A stretch of DNA of 64,000 bases from Clarkia xantiana subsp. parviflora (GCA_036873135.1 JAPTYO010000007.1:12382763-12446762), one strand, 5' to 3'; positions 1 to 19,813 are shown, counted from the stretch's first letter. Notes: generated by a model from the sequence alone, not told the origin. Translations and numbers: made by a program.

Positions 1-790
1 ATAGCGTATAAAATATATGGACCCATTATGTTCTCACGTTATAGCAGAAGCAGCAATCTCTTGACTTTCTAAAAAATAGAAAATATTGACAGTCTAGTAT
101 TGAGGTAGAATCTATCAATGCTACAGAATGTGCTAAGCATATTTTCTGAGTTAGAAGGGTCATAGCCTATCTGCATTTTCAGCAACCTAACTCAACTATA
201 ATGTTGTGTGATAACAGTTCTACTAAGGTTTACTAAAAATCATGTTCTGTATGGAAGATTTAAGCATATCGATGTAAACTACTATTGAAAGAGTGATGAT
301 AATAATGCAGACATTTTCACAAAAGCATTGAAGATTTAGGGTTTTGAGTATCTTAGATCAAAGTTAAAGGTTGATTAAGCTATTTAAACTGAACTTCATG
401 CATGATACTTAGTTTAGGGGAGGATAGTGAAGAGGAGACTCATGCTTGATGATGAAGAAGTACAGAAGCCAAGAAGATCTGGATAGTAAACACGGAGAGA
501 CTTGCAGCAATTAAGATCAACAAAACTTGCAGCTCAAAAAGTCGTCTGAAGTCCAATAAGACTTGTTTACTTATGTTTGGTATGTTTGTGATAAAGACGG
601 ACGGTTATGTAGACAGTTATGTTACTTATGTATATTGGTAGCAGTTATTGTTGTTTGAATTAGGAGTTACTTTAGTAACTTAGTATATAAGGTTGTAATG
701 CTTTCTGAACAATCTGGTTTTATGAAGTTTAACTTGTATTTGCTGCATCAATTCGATTCTCGCTTATATTTTGAGAATATTAGTTTTAAT
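1..790 (+). mobile_element. Ty1/copia remnant: RNase H end and probable 3' LTR
   Basis: This is the decayed 3' end of a copia retrotransposon entering from the left edge. Read on the plus strand with frame changes, it shows the RNase H motif CDNSSTK (207-227), then a block reading HVLYGRFKHIDVNYY (241-285), then the typical copia terminus ADIFTKAL (308-331). In-frame stops show it is dead. A purine-rich tract near 414-430 (aggggaggatagtgaag) fits a polypurine tract, so about 430-790 is probably the 3' LTR; its right edge is not defined because the partner LTR lies outside the window. Confidence 0.75.
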
Positions 791-1074
791 CTTAATTAAT
801 ACTTGATTGTGACAATCAAGATCATTTACTTACAAACTCTTCATAATTAAAAAATGGATCAATATTATACCTCATGTGCATGACTCTTTATGAGTATTTT
901 TTTTTTCGCAAGAAATAATATTATTTTCATAGTATTCACACCAGCGTTAATTTTCTGAATTTTTTATAAACATCTTAATCTCATGTGGGTTCACGATGTC
1001 CGTAGAGGTAGGAAGCTCGGGCATTATTATTCTTCATATCCTATTGTCCGTTTTTTTTAATCAATGAAAACTTT

Positions 1075-1845
1075 GTTTAAATGACATAAAATTGACCCTA
1101 AATCGAAACATAATACAAGAAATATATTAACAAAATTGAAAAAAAAGTAATTATATAAAAGTTATAAACTAAAAAATAATAAATTAGTAATTGTGAAAAA
1201 TATTCTAAAAATAAATTATGTTGAAGATATAAATTATAAAAAAAAACAGTGATGTAAAACGTAAAAAACTAAATACTCATAATTTTTTAAGTATAAAAAT
1301 ATAAAAATGAAAGCGTACATAAACCCTAAATAAAAATGCTAAATGTATAAAATTAGTGAATGAGAAAAAATCGATAAACTAATTAAATTTGAAAAATCAA
1401 TAGAATAAAATTACGAATGAATTTTAGTTTGTATATTTTTTTTCATACTCTTGATGAATAATTTTTATATCAATATATAGTTTTTTTTTCTCCAAGATCA
1501 TGTAGTTTCAAACCTTATTTATTTTTAAATTTAAATTTGTTTCCTTTAATTTTATATATTTTTTAAGAATTGAATTCTAAAAAAAAATGTTTGTTTGATT
1601 ATTTTTTAATGTTAATTTTCAACATTTAGTTAATTATTTATTTATTTTTTCCATTTTTAATTTTTTTCATACGTCTAATATTCTTAATTTTCACTTTTTT
1701 TTTTCTTATATTATATTTCGATTGAGGGTTCATTTGTAACATAATGTAAACTTTAGAATGTAAAATAAATAATATATATTATTAAAAAGATGAAGAAACC
1801 TCTTTTTAAAATTAATTTCTAAACAAAACTAGATTAAAAATTAGT
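1075..1845 (-). repeat. Non-autonomous repeat element, copy A
   Basis: A very AT-rich stretch with no coding potential. Its reverse complement matches 8793-9683 for nearly its whole length, including the segments around ttgaccctaaatcgaaaca, gaaagcgtacataaaccc and tttacattatgttacaaatg. The two copies are therefore one dispersed family in opposite orientation. Its outer left end seems eroded compared with copy B. The class of transposon is not identified. Confidence 0.65.
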
Positions 1846-2395
1846 TTCAAAATGTGACGTACATTGTAGTTTCATTCTCATTTGATTAGGAATAATGAAG
1901 CAAAATCGTTACGTTATATTTCTTCAAACTTCTTCCTTCATAAAAGATACCTAAAGCTACATGTAGCTTACTGTGCCTGATTGAGGCCCACTATTAATGG
2001 TCTTTTTTTTTTTTTTGGCTGTTGGTCAATTCAAAAAGATGTTAGCACTTAGCATCATATTGTAGTCTAGTCGAGTGAACCATCAGCACGATTGGTCACT
2101 TTCTGTTATTTACTTCTTTTTACTGAGGTAGTTTTTTTTTTTTTTTAACCTTCAATTATTGATGTCGTTTGATTGAGAAAGAAAGTAGCATTGGCATTTT
2201 TTATTATTATTTTTGCAAATGCAGTTAAACTTCTCAGACATCAGCTCAGTTTTCAAGACGAGAAGTTTACAGTGTTGATTGACTTTTTACCTTGATCTGA
2301 TTGAGTGCAAATGGTTTGGTCAAGTATCAATTATTTGTTTATCATATTGAGTATTGTAATGATTTTTTTTTTTTAACATTATTGTAGTTAGGACC
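1846..2395. other. AT-rich intergenic stretch
   Basis: I see poly-T runs and no gene, RNA or clear repeat here. Confidence 0.5.
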
Positions 2396-2559
2396 AGGGA
2401 GGGGTGACTACGGGACGGGATGAGAGGACATTTTTTGTGAAACTGAGCCCGAAATATTCTGACTTAGTATCCATAGACTTGAGTCGGTGTCCGAACCAAG
2501 CACAAGAAAAAAGTCCCGTCCGAGACAAGTTTAAGCTTGAAAAGGGGCATTTCAAATCG

Positions 2560-2800
2560 GACCTAGGCGACCCAGATTAAGGGTCGGACATAGTTTTAGG
2601 CTAAATTCGGCTATGTCAATTTGGATTAACAGTTCGATATTGAAATTTTTGGATTATATTGAACAAATTAAAAGTTAGGAATGTATTAGATAGAAAAAAT
2701 TAAACAAAGTCAAAAGTTTAGGACCGTTCATTTACAAGGCACATAATTTTTAACGATCAAAATGGACGAAACTTTGACGAATGTTAAAGTTAAATATCGA
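2560..2800. repeat. Truncated MULE-like MITE arm
   Basis: This block (cggacctaggcgacccag, then ggttcgatattgaaattt-like text, then aacaaattaaaagttagga, ending in aaaatggacgaaactttga) matches the right arm of the long inverted-repeat element at 45357-46032. The left arm and the outer terminus are missing. Confidence 0.5.
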
Positions 2801-3011
2801 TTATCCATTTAAAATTGTCGATTGATTTATCTTTAGCACATTTTGATGTTAAAGATCCCTAACTTCAAAACTTGATGTCCAAAATTACAAAAGAGTAGAA
2901 CGTTTTTAAAATATATATATAATATAAAAACTCTGATCGTCCTACTGTTTCTTGTATTTAAACCATTAATAAGTCTGAAAAAATGGTTTTGGTAATAATA
3001 TTTTTTTAAAT

Positions 3012-3345
3012 ATATAACGTGTTTCAAAATAAAACTAAATGAAATTTTTTTCAATTATTTGTTTAAAATTGTCCTCAAATACATTTTAAAGTTACAAAAT
3101 TAACTTAACAATTTTATAAATATAAAATCAAGACCTAATAACTTATACTGGCGTTACAATAATGTTCCGACTCGATTAAGACTCTACTGATTCCCAATCG
3201 GTTGAAATATGATTTGATTCAATTGTAACAGCTTTATAAGCAATTAGGGCTTAATTGTGATACTTTGAATTTACTCAGATAATTTTGTATCAATTATTAT
3301 TGTTTTGAAACACGTTGTAAATTTTAAAACATATTCGTACAAAAC
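3012..3345. repeat. Dispersed repeat with ACGTGTTTCAAAA inverted ends
   Basis: The stretch opens with acgtgtttcaaaa and closes with ttttgaaacacgt, an inverted repeat. Its interior (acattttaaagttacaaaat, then aagacctaataacttata) recurs at 46033-46330 and 52795-53155. It holds no coding sequence. The size and inverted ends suggest a MITE. Confidence 0.5.
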
Positions 3346-4366
3346 CCCAATTTTTATTTTCCAAACGTCTTGTATAGTATATATAATGTTTTCAATAAAA
3401 TACGGTTATAGGTTAATTTTCACAATTTTTTTTTTATATATAACGTATCCACAATATAAAATTTATGAATCTATATAGATAAGATATTATGCATGTATAG
3501 ATGTAATAAATATCGTTGAAGAGGAGGAAGGTGTGATTTTGTGCCAACTTTGATGGAAAAGCAATATGAGCTTTTAGTTTTGCTAAGGGGTAGTGAATAA
3601 GGGGTAGGAATAGTAGGACGCTCACTTTATAGTTAGTTACTATTATTAGCTTTTGTGGATGGTGGGAAAATATGAAGGATAAGGCAAACCTTCTCTTGAA
3701 AATTAATGTACGGTTAATGTAAACCTATTAATTGCTCAACCGTCGTCTCTCTGTTATTTTCTTGCAGAAGAAATGAGAAACGAATTGGGCCAAACCTGGC
3801 CCACTACATCAATACCTACCACTTTCATATATTATTCTACGGCCCAACTGAACGGATAAAGCGGCCTAACCAGTAACTGGCCACCGTGCAGGTCTACGGC
3901 CGGTCCGATTATGATAACGCTAATCCCACGTAACGCGCTGATAGAACAACGTGAACAAATCTCGTAAGTAAACTCCTAACTAGAAATAACTTAGTTGTAA
4001 TAGAACGTGTAATATTCGTATGATGATTTTGCTTTATTTCCAACTCTATCTATCGTTATAGTTTTGTTTGCCACAGATTCAATACGAATTTATCTCATCA
4101 TAACTCAATGTGTGAAAGAAAGTTTATGTGGTGATGGTCAACTAATTGGACCGCCGCGTCCAAAAAATTTAGGTAAAATAATCTGACAAGACCACCCCAC
4201 TCCAACATATAAGTCTTTCCTCCCAATACTATACATCTGTCATCCATTACCCGCAAATCACTGCTCCATATACATGTACTTTTCCCCCTTTTTTAAATTA
4301 AATTTCTCAAAAATAACAAATTCATTATTATTAAAATCTAAGAAATTTTTAATTGGTCCACCTCAC
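3346..4366. other. Upstream region of the EXORDIUM-like gene
   Basis: I see no gene or known element. The last few hundred bases would carry the promoter of the gene beginning at 4457. Open frames here are short and lack any recognisable family. Confidence 0.4.
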
Positions 4367-4373
4367 TATATAA
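4367..4373 (+). promoter_or_regulatory. TATA box of the EXORDIUM-like gene
   Basis: TATATAA lies 84-90 bases upstream of the ATG at 4457. This spacing predicts a transcription start near 4400 and a short leader. Position and sequence are the only evidence. Confidence 0.55.
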
Positions 4374-4456
4374 GTGTAGCCAGTCACAGACCAGACACAG
4401 AAAGGAACACTTGCCGCTTCTCTTTTTTCTCTCTCTTCCGTCACTCTCTCACTAGA

Positions 4457-5923
4457 ATGAACACTTCTGCGGCGGCAACCTCTGTGCTCTTTTTCTTCCT
4501 CTTCTTGTTCGCCGTCCCGGCAGCTGCATGGCGCCCGTGGCCGCGCCTCCTGGATAACATCACCGGCGCCGGAGCACTCATTGGCGACTCCAAGAAGTAC
4601 GAGGGCTCGTCGGAGTTCGTCGACCTCAAGTACCACAATGGACCAATCATGACGGACAACATCACCGTCCACGTCATTTGGTACGGCGCGTGGCAAAAGC
4701 CGCAGAAGAAGATCATCCGCGAGTTCATCAGCTCAATCTCCGCCGCCGGCGTCAAGGGGCCATCCGTCGCCGGGTGGTGGCGGATCGTACGGACGTACAC
4801 GGACAAGGCCGGGAAGAACATCTCTGGCACCGTCTTCCTCGGCCAGGAGAAGAGTGACCGCTTCTACTCTCACGGGAAACGCCTCACCCGCTTATCGGTA
4901 CTATTTTCGTTCCTAATTAACAACTAAGCCAATTATTAATTCAATTTTAAAAAATAATTATTCCCGATGATATGTGAGATGAAAGAAAATAATGGACATA
5001 AGTAAATATGATGCATTTGTATAATTTCTCGATAAAACAGTATCAGCTTGCTTACTCTTAATAACTCACAAACAAGATTTTATACATGATGTTATTAAGC
5101 TTTATTATTACGACGTGAGATTCAGATCACTTAATTCTACTGCTTAACTTTTCGTGCTTCAGATTATGCATTACTATTAATATTGTGACATGTATTTTTA
5201 GATTTAATATTTTTCTTCTAAAGTATGAAATATTAAAATTACATTTTCAAATATTTAAAAAGATTTATTATTATTACTAGCTACTAACTACCGGTTAATA
5301 ACAAATAAAAATGATGTTTATTATCCAATTATAATGGATAGGTGCAATCGGTGATAAAGAGTGCGATCACGGCAAAAACGAAGCCGCTCCCGATCAACTC
5401 GAAGAGCGGAATCTACCTAATCCTGACCTCGGACGATGTCTATGTCCAAGACTTCTGTGACAACGTATGTGGGTTCCACCACTTCACCTCGGTCTCCGAT
5501 GTGGGCCACGCACTCCCTTTCGCCTGGGTCGGGAATAGCGCCCGATTTTGCCCCGGAGTATGCTCCTACCCGTTTGCAGTACCTGAATACATACCGGGTT
5601 TGAAGGCTCTCACCCCACCCAACGGAGACGTAGCAGTAGACGGCATGGTGAGTGTGATCGCACACGAGTTAGTAGAGACCGCCTCAAACCCGTTTGGGAA
5701 CGCTTGGTATGCGGGGCCCGACCCAACGTTTCCCGTGGAAATCGCGGACCTTTGTGAGGGTATTTACGGGACGGGAGGTGGCGGTTCCTACACGGGTCAA
5801 ACGATCGAGGGTGTGGATGGGGCCACGTATAATATGAATGGGTTAAGGAGGAGGTTCTTAGTCCAGTGGGTGTGGAACCACTTGGTCAATTACTGTAGCG
5901 GTCCGAATGCACTTGATCAGTGA
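4457..5923 (+). CDS. EXORDIUM-like secreted protein (phosphate-induced protein 1 family)
   Basis: Two exons, 4457-4897 and 5342-5923, join in phase 0 at LTRLS|VQSV to give 340 residues, the usual length for the family. The donor is TCG|gtac and the acceptor is gatag|GTG. An in-frame ATG lies upstream at 4274, but the one at 4457 follows a TATA box at 4367 and starts a clean signal peptide (about residues 1-24, ending VPAAA). Family hallmarks include the KYHNGPI-like block, VHVIWYGAW, the GYH-type loop with paired Cys (DNVCGFHHF), VSVIAHELVETASNPF and DLCEGIYGTGGGG. EXO-family proteins are apoplastic and linked to brassinosteroid-dependent growth and low-carbon responses; their biochemical activity is not settled. 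GC is much higher than in the surrounding DNA. The single intron carries a MITE fragment (5118-5225). Confidence 0.93.
5118..5225. repeat. Intronic MITE fragment, copy 1
   Basis: Inside the EXORDIUM-like intron. The text gattcagatcactt, then ctact, then tagatttaatatttttcttc matches the repeat in GH9 intron 2 (28286-28510) and more weakly that in GH9 intron 1 (29063-29300). The 3' end is not recognisable here. Confidence 0.5.
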
Positions 5924-5969
5924 ACCATGTCGGGTCGGGATTGTGCTTTTTGCGAGAGGAATTGAAATA

Positions 5970-6152
5970 GAGAAATTATCAAGCACCACCGCTCCAACAC
6001 ATTGTGCTGACATGTTGTCTCTATAACCAATTAATTAATAGTTGACACGTCTATTATTATTGCTGACACTTGGATAGTTGTTTCACATTAATCGGTTGAA
6101 GTTGCAACATGTCAGCTCCATGTGTTGGAGCGGTGCTATTGAATAATTTCTC
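5970..6152. mobile_element. MULE-type MITE just downstream of the EXORDIUM-like gene
   Basis: A 183-bp element with terminal inverted repeats of about 33 bp: gagaaattatcaagcaccac at the left and the complement of gtgctattgaataatttctc at the right, with ccgctccaacaca in both arms. The flanks are attgaaata and attgaaatg, a 9-bp target duplication with one change, as in Mutator-like elements. It lies 47 bp after the stop codon and may sit in the 3' UTR. It has no coding capacity. Confidence 0.75.
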
Positions 6153-8792
6153 ATTGAAATGATCATAAGATTGTCGTTAGTTAACTAACTAACTCCGCCC
6201 TTAATTGTTGAGTACACGATTAATAATAAGTTTAGTACACAATGGCGGTTCCCGCCAAATGATATAGGGAAGGAATTTAATCCATGCCGTTGGAAAAGCA
6301 TGGCAATTTTTAAATCTAAGGTTAAGATATGATGATATATATAGATATATAGGTAGAAAGTAGAAAGAGTTAGTAACTTAAATTATCTAGTGGTCCTTAT
6401 ATTCTACGAATTTGAATAAAAAGGGACAAATTCCACCTGCTTTTCTTTTCTTTTAATTAATATATAATAAAAATAATTGCTTTAGTTTACTTTTTTTTTA
6501 AATTTTTTTTTAATAAAATATAAAATAAGAATATCTATCAACTTTATGTCTTGCAAAGAAGCACGGTCCATACTCATCTCCTATTCATTATTCCAACTCG
6601 GGAAGTGTTCGCCTTGAATATATATATATAGGTATTCACATTTATGCACTGTGATCCATGTATTTGGCTTGGGTTTTAGCCGCATGACATTAATACAAAG
6701 TGATAACTGGTTAAGCAATATTATGACACCGAAAACAGCTATCAAACTCATCACTATCAAGTGAACAAGACCACATATATTTGGCCTCACCTCACATTGT
6801 TCATTCACATGCACTCATAAATACTCGCATAAAGAAGAAGTTTAATTAATTATATGCACAAAGCACAGCATGAAGAGAATATATATAATCAATGGGAGTG
6901 AAGGGACCCATCTTTTTGTCCTTTCTTGTTTTTTCTTTACAGGGTTTTGAGCCTGCCTGGCCTGGCCTGGAGTGCTATTTTAGAACAAGCACTCTATTTT
7001 TTTAGGTCCTTTAGTAATAAAGTAATTTCCAATAGCTTGTGACAACGTGAACTAGAAGTTACTTATTGGGATTCTATTTGATAAAGACATGGCTGGTCTA
7101 TTGAGAGAGGTGAAGAAGAGATAACACATGTTGCGTTGTCATAATTATTTCAATACAATTTTCTATTTGTCCTACTTTTTCAGTCATTATACCGATAGAA
7201 ATGTATTCCCAACCCCGTTGTGTATATAACCTCTTAACTGAGGCTAAGTTCACATTCCAAATTTGGCTTAGGAAGTATGAAGAAGATATGATAACATATA
7301 AAAAGAGTTGATAAATCGCACCTAACATTATTGCACACTTTCAATGCCCATTAATTAGTCATAATAAGACTTGATCTAGAGTAGAGAGGAGGAAAAACGA
7401 CCAAATCCATGTTCCCGTAGCCTATGAACATACAATATATATATATAAGGGAACCTAGAATCTTTAAACTCATGTAGTTGATGACTATCTAATCTAGCCA
7501 CTTTTTGCTTGAAAATGTAACTTAATTATATATTTTCACTTTCAATTAATTACTTGTTTGTAGAGTTTTCGCAGGTAAGTTTAAGATAAAACTGGATGGA
7601 ATGAAAGTAATGCAAAGAATTGCCTTAATTTATTACTAGCACCCCCGCAATAGTAGGTGAGATTCAGCTAACTAAGGAGTTATTACTCATCATCTATTCT
7701 TCTATTGTATAATATTAATTAGGCAGGCACATAAATATAATCACTTACCTCCACAGTCGGCAACACCCCAATAATACAATTAGTAGAGACGCCTCAACCA
7801 CAAGCTTCCCTTTTGGTCCATGTAATGTATGCATAAACAAACACTCTCCTGTCACATTCTTTTATTTTATTTAATTTAATCCATAACACTTGAGCAAATC
7901 AATAAACAAAACTGCTGTTCTTCATGATGTCAAAAACCAATAGGGGAATGTCCAACTCTGTGTCCACTGGCTTCTTGTTTCTTGAGTTTGCCGTAATCAG
8001 TCTCTTATGCAATGTTGCACTTTTATACAACATTCTTCTTGCATGACATATAAATCTGATCTTCAATAAGAGCACAACTGATGCTGCAGAAACTTAGAAA
8101 ATCTGTTAATACTGTTAAAAGAAAGACCGTAATAATTAGCAATCAGTGAAGAACTAACTCATTGACCACAATTTTGGTTCTTTGATTTGTCAAAAAACTA
8201 CTAGTTTGGTGCCAAAGACACTATGATTACGATTTATGAGAAGATAGACTTAGTTAATAATAATTTCTAAGAAGGGCCTAACTGTTTGTAACAGGGAAAT
8301 GACAGTGACACACTTAATTCTACAGCACCATCGTATACCTACCTAGCTAGCTAGCTACTTACTGCCAAGAAATGCACATAAAAGGCAGCTAGCTTTCCAT
8401 TTCACTTATAAATCGTACCTTCCATGCAAATAATGGCGAAACCAACACAAGCTCAGTCTGTGGGGGGTAAGCCATCAATATATATATTTACCAAAAGCTC
8501 GAACCGTGTGGGAGTTGGGACACCTATCTATTTTATGGAAAATGATATAAAGAAAGAAAATTCTGCCGAAATTTTAGCAGAAAGTGTTCTCTGTCCAATT
8601 ATAACTGCAGAGAGAAAAGTTTGTATAGGACAAGTTGAGTGCTATGTGGCAAACTAGCACTTTCGGTTGATATTTCTGCTAGAATTTCTGTTTCTATAGC
8701 ACTACCCCTATTTTATTATCTGTATAAATACACAGTGCACAAATTTATATGCTCAATTATAGCAGCAGACTGGTAACAAAAATGAGTGAATG
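6153..8792. other. Intergenic region without recognised gene
   Basis: AT-rich with simple TA runs (for example near 7434-7447). An open frame of 77 codons at 8424-8657 resembles no family I know. I see no convincing gene, RNA or complete transposon. Confidence 0.4.
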
Positions 8793-9683
8793 ACCAAACT
8801 AGGCTACTTCTCGAAACTAATTCCCAAACTAGGTTTGTTCAGAAACTAATTCCCAAAATAGGTCTCTTTATATTTTTAATAATATCTATTATTTATTTTG
8901 CATCCTAAAGTTTACATTGTGTTACAAATGAATCCTCAATCGTAATAAAATACAAGAAAAAAATTGAAAATTAAGAAAATTAAATATATGAAAAACATAA
9001 AAATAAAAATGGAAAAAAAAAATAATTAATTAATGAAATGATAAAAAAAATACACATTAAAAAATAATCGAACATACATTTTTTTGTAGCTTTTAATTTT
9101 TTAAAAATATATGAAATTAAAGGATACAATTTACATATAAAAGTAAATAAGTTTTTAAACAACTTTATATTGGCAAGAAAAACAACATATAATGGTATAA
9201 AAACTATTCATCAAGAGTATGAAAAAAAACTATACAAACTGAATTCATTCTTAAATTTATTCTATTGATTTTTCAAATTTAAATTAGTTTTTCTGTTTTT
9301 TTTCAGTCACTAATTTTATAAATTTAACATGTTTTACTTAGGTTTTATGTACGCTTTCATTTTTATATTTTCATACTTAAAAAAATCACAAGTATTTAGT
9401 TTCTTTACATTTTATATCACAACTTTTTTTTTATAATTTATATAATTTAATTTCACAGTTTTTTTTCACAATTAATAATTTATTATTTTTTAGTTTTTAA
9501 CCTTTACATATAACTACCTTATATTTTCAATTTTTCTAACATATTTTTTGTATTATTTCGGTTTAGGGTCAATTGTAACAAAATATAAACTTTGGGATGT
9601 AAAGTAAAAAATATATCTAATTAAAAAAAATAAAAAAACCTATTTTGTGAATTAGTTTTGAAAGAAGCCTAGTTTGGCCAACC
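8793..9683 (+). repeat. Non-autonomous repeat element, copy B, with terminal inverted repeats
   Basis: The left end reads ccaaactaggctacttctcg and the right end reads agaagcctagtttgg, an inverted repeat that continues as gaaactaattcc versus gaattagtttt. The left terminus contains an extra internal copy of aaactaattcccaaa. The interior is the reverse complement of 1075-1845. There is no coding capacity, and I could not assign a clean target duplication. Confidence 0.65.
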
Positions 9684-9839
9684 AACCTATTATGGGAATT
9701 CACTCTAACAAAAAGAGAGTTAGAACCTGCATTCAATTTTAGGAATCAATACAAGAAGGCAGTTGTAGATTCACAGGAAACAGATGGAATGGACACTACT
9801 TCTCTATACAATTGAATTTTTTGCTCATAAATAAACTGC

Positions 9840-10930
9840 ATGTTTGGTTCACATAATAAGAATAAGAATAAGAATAGGTATAGGTAATATTATTATGATG
9901 TTGTTTTGTTGACATGAGCAATATGGAATGAGGATTCTAAATCCAATATTTGATTGATAAAATGTTATCGTAAAAGAATAGAATAAGTCCTAATTGACAA
10001 ATATACCATTTTGATATTTTATTAATTAAATTAATATTATTAAACATGAAAATGACAAATCATGTATTATTAAGCGAAAATTGATTTTTTTTTTTTCTTT
10101 AAAAATGATTATTTTTTACAAAAACCATTATTTAAAAAAAATATTTTTTTAGACATTGTAAAATTCACTATAACTAATATAATAGTGAATTGTAAATTAA
10201 AAATACATGTTAAATTATAATTCTTAATTAAATTAAAATTGATCACTTTTAATCAGATTTACCATGACTAACATTTTATCCATAACTGAAAAATAATACC
10301 AATTAAAAAAGAACAATCAATTAATTAAATCAGCTTAAACTACATCAAGATGATATTTATATACAAAGGCAAGCATCATATTTTATTGGTTTTATGTGGA
10401 TGAAATAAAATTTGTTAATATTGAATATTATTTAAGCAATTGTACGACATACATATAATCAAAAGAAAATTGAGTATACAACATATAGAGAAAACTCAAA
10501 TTGGCAGCATAATATGCTTCACTAACAATCAAGCTTGCTGTAAAATATATAAAATTTTATGAAAATAAATTTTTTATAACATACCTTATGAAAACAAACA
10601 CATAGTAGGCAGGGCACTCAGTAGGTAAGGCAACAAGGCACACAGTAGGGAAGCGGGGTACGCAGGGAAGCGGAAGCAGGGCAGCATGAGCAGGCAGCCG
10701 TCACAACAATTCTTTTGTTGGTTTGCAGGACCAATAAGATCATAATGGATATATAATAATTAAATTAGATTAGGATTAAAATATGATTTTTATTTTTATG
10801 TTTCTTTTAGGAAATTTGGAATACTCAATTCTAGGGGTTAGGCTAGGATTAGGTATTCTTTCAAATTTAGCAATTAGGAATTCTAATTCTACAATAATTA
10901 ACTAACCAAACAACATAATAAACCAAACAT
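9840..10930. repeat. Probable MITE-like element with GTTTGGTT ends
   Basis: The left edge has atgtttggttcacataataa and the right edge has the complement of ataataaaccaaacat. Both flank AT-rich, non-coding DNA with a short GC-richer patch of imperfect repeats (gtaggcagggca-like, 10605-10690). No target duplication was found, so the borders are uncertain. Confidence 0.35.
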
Positions 10931-10944
10931 AGTGTTAAGCAATC

Positions 10945-11165
10945 ATGTCAAGAATAAGACGTGCGTCTTAACTATCTATCGCATAAGTTCGAGCTTGTTG
11001 GTGAAGTTATTCGGCACACTCTTTTTATACTAACTTCAACATCCTCCCGAGTCCCGACTACCAGAACTAGAACTTGTACGATCCGGTATCAAGTCAAGAA
11101 TAAGACGTGCGACTTAATTAACTGTCCAATAAACACGAACTTGTGGGGTGAAAACATTCGACACA
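10945..11165 (+). repeat. Short direct duplication (gtcaagaataagacgtgcg)
   Basis: The block beginning gtcaagaataagacgtgcg occurs at about 10947 and again at about 11092, each followed by a diverged cttaa..ta..ta segment and a cgaacttg/cgagcttg segment with cacact further on. It is a diverged tandem copy with no coding sense, possibly a relic of a larger repeat. Confidence 0.45.
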
Positions 11166-11387
11166 CTTTTATATTTCCTTCGACATTACTTTTCCCAGAA
11201 ACCCTTCAATCAGGTATAGAGTCGGGATTTTCAGTTTAGGGGAATCAAAGTTTTAAGAGAGGCAACTTAACAATAAATCTCAATAGGCTGAATGATGAGT
11301 GAAATTTGTCAGTGCATATGGTCTGATTTTCTAATATAAACAAAATCACTTAATTAAACACAGTTGAACAAATCGATTTACAAAAAA

Positions 11388-11486
11388 AGAGGAAGCAACC
11401 AATGTTGCTATTTAATCATTCACTTATTCGTTACATGTAATGAATAAGTGAATGATTTCAAGAGCAACATGAATTGCTTCCTCTTA
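11388..11486. repeat. Near-perfect 99-nt inverted repeat (hairpin)
   Basis: The left arm reads agaggaagcaa, then atgttgct, then tcattcacttattc. The right arm is its reverse complement: gaataagtgaatga, then agcaacat, then ttgcttcctct. The arms differ only at a few short bulges and meet at a gttacatgtaat centre. The structure could be a small MITE or the fold-back of a young MIRNA gene; the sequence alone does not decide. Confidence 0.7.
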
Positions 11487-12682
11487 CACAAACAACACTT
11501 ACTTTATATATGTAAGTTTCTTAATGTTAAATACAGTAGTATAATCTTTGTATATTTTGTAATTATTAATTTCCTAGTTTAGCTCTTTTCATATCTATTT
11601 ATTATACTCGTTATATATTCATGTATTACCGATCAGAGAATATACTGAGTTTTACCAAAATTACACTTAACTAACCATTAACCGAAAGCAAAGATAACTG
11701 CTCCTAATTACATGGAAAGTAACTGTTTCAGTAACTATCATATCTAACATCAAAAACTGCAACAAAACTTATCCAAACATAAACAAAAGTTGACAGCTAC
11801 TTGATCTCCTCCAAGTAAGCGCCTTCCTACAAGTCCACTTTGTCAAGTAATATAGTATTCATCCAACTTCTTCTGCAATTTCATCTCCTAATGCTGGAGC
11901 AATTTCAAAGTTATTGGTGCTGCAAATCTAACTTTCAATCTTGTCCTTACATAGTAGTCTTCCCTAAATTGGACATTCTTGCAAAAAAGATTTAATTTTT
12001 TTTAGGCAAATTTTTCAGTCCACAATAAAAATACCAAGGTTCATACGTGAATACTCAAAAGATTCTATTTATTACTGGCAATTTATTATTCCTCAGTTAA
12101 ATCTATTGTAAACCAGTTCCGTGGAAAAAAATATGAAAAAATGTATTATGTTTGCCTAAAATATTTTTGATGCAACATGTTTTCAGTCGTTCGTTTCATA
12201 AGTAATATGTTTGTAAACAGTAAATCGGTACCATGTATTTAGCTTTTTTTTAGAAGTCGTTAAATACTCTAAATGAATGTTCGGGTCTTTCTTGGAAATT
12301 TCTTTGAAATAAGAATCAAATAATTTTATGTGGTTTGAAAAAAAAAATTACTCATGTTATTTCCTACTGACGTCATTATTTTGGCTAAAAATAAGTGAGG
12401 ACATTTGAATAAAAACTTGAAGAGAGATATAATGGAATCCATTGGAGGAAGAAAGTTGATATACTGAAAATAAGATTGATGCAAGATTTTTGCAAGATTG
12501 TTTCCTTTCAAAACTGTAACTGAAAATGATTCATGTTTCTCTCTCCTCCCTTCCCTCTCCACCTCAGGTCTGTCGATGATTCTTCAGGCGTGTTCTTCGA
12601 TTTTCCATTTTTCGATCACTGGACAGTCACGATAACGATGATAGAATGACGACTCCAATGATCGACGAGTCAATTTTCCTCT
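11487..12682. other. Intergenic and leader of the IRE-type kinase
   Basis: No gene is recognised. The last 120 bp or so probably form the kinase leader and include out-of-frame ATGs at 12576 and 12646. Confidence 0.4.

Positions 12683-19813
<7,131 letters not shown>

Noticed and set aside
4274..4456. In-frame upstream extension of the EXORDIUM-like protein (61 extra residues)
   Set aside because: It would precede the TATA box and bury the signal peptide; the ATG at 4457 is the natural start.
8424..8657. 77-codon open frame starting MQIMAKPTQAQS
   Set aside because: No family resemblance, no intron or promoter context, and the sequence around it is AT-rich intergenic DNA. It could be chance.
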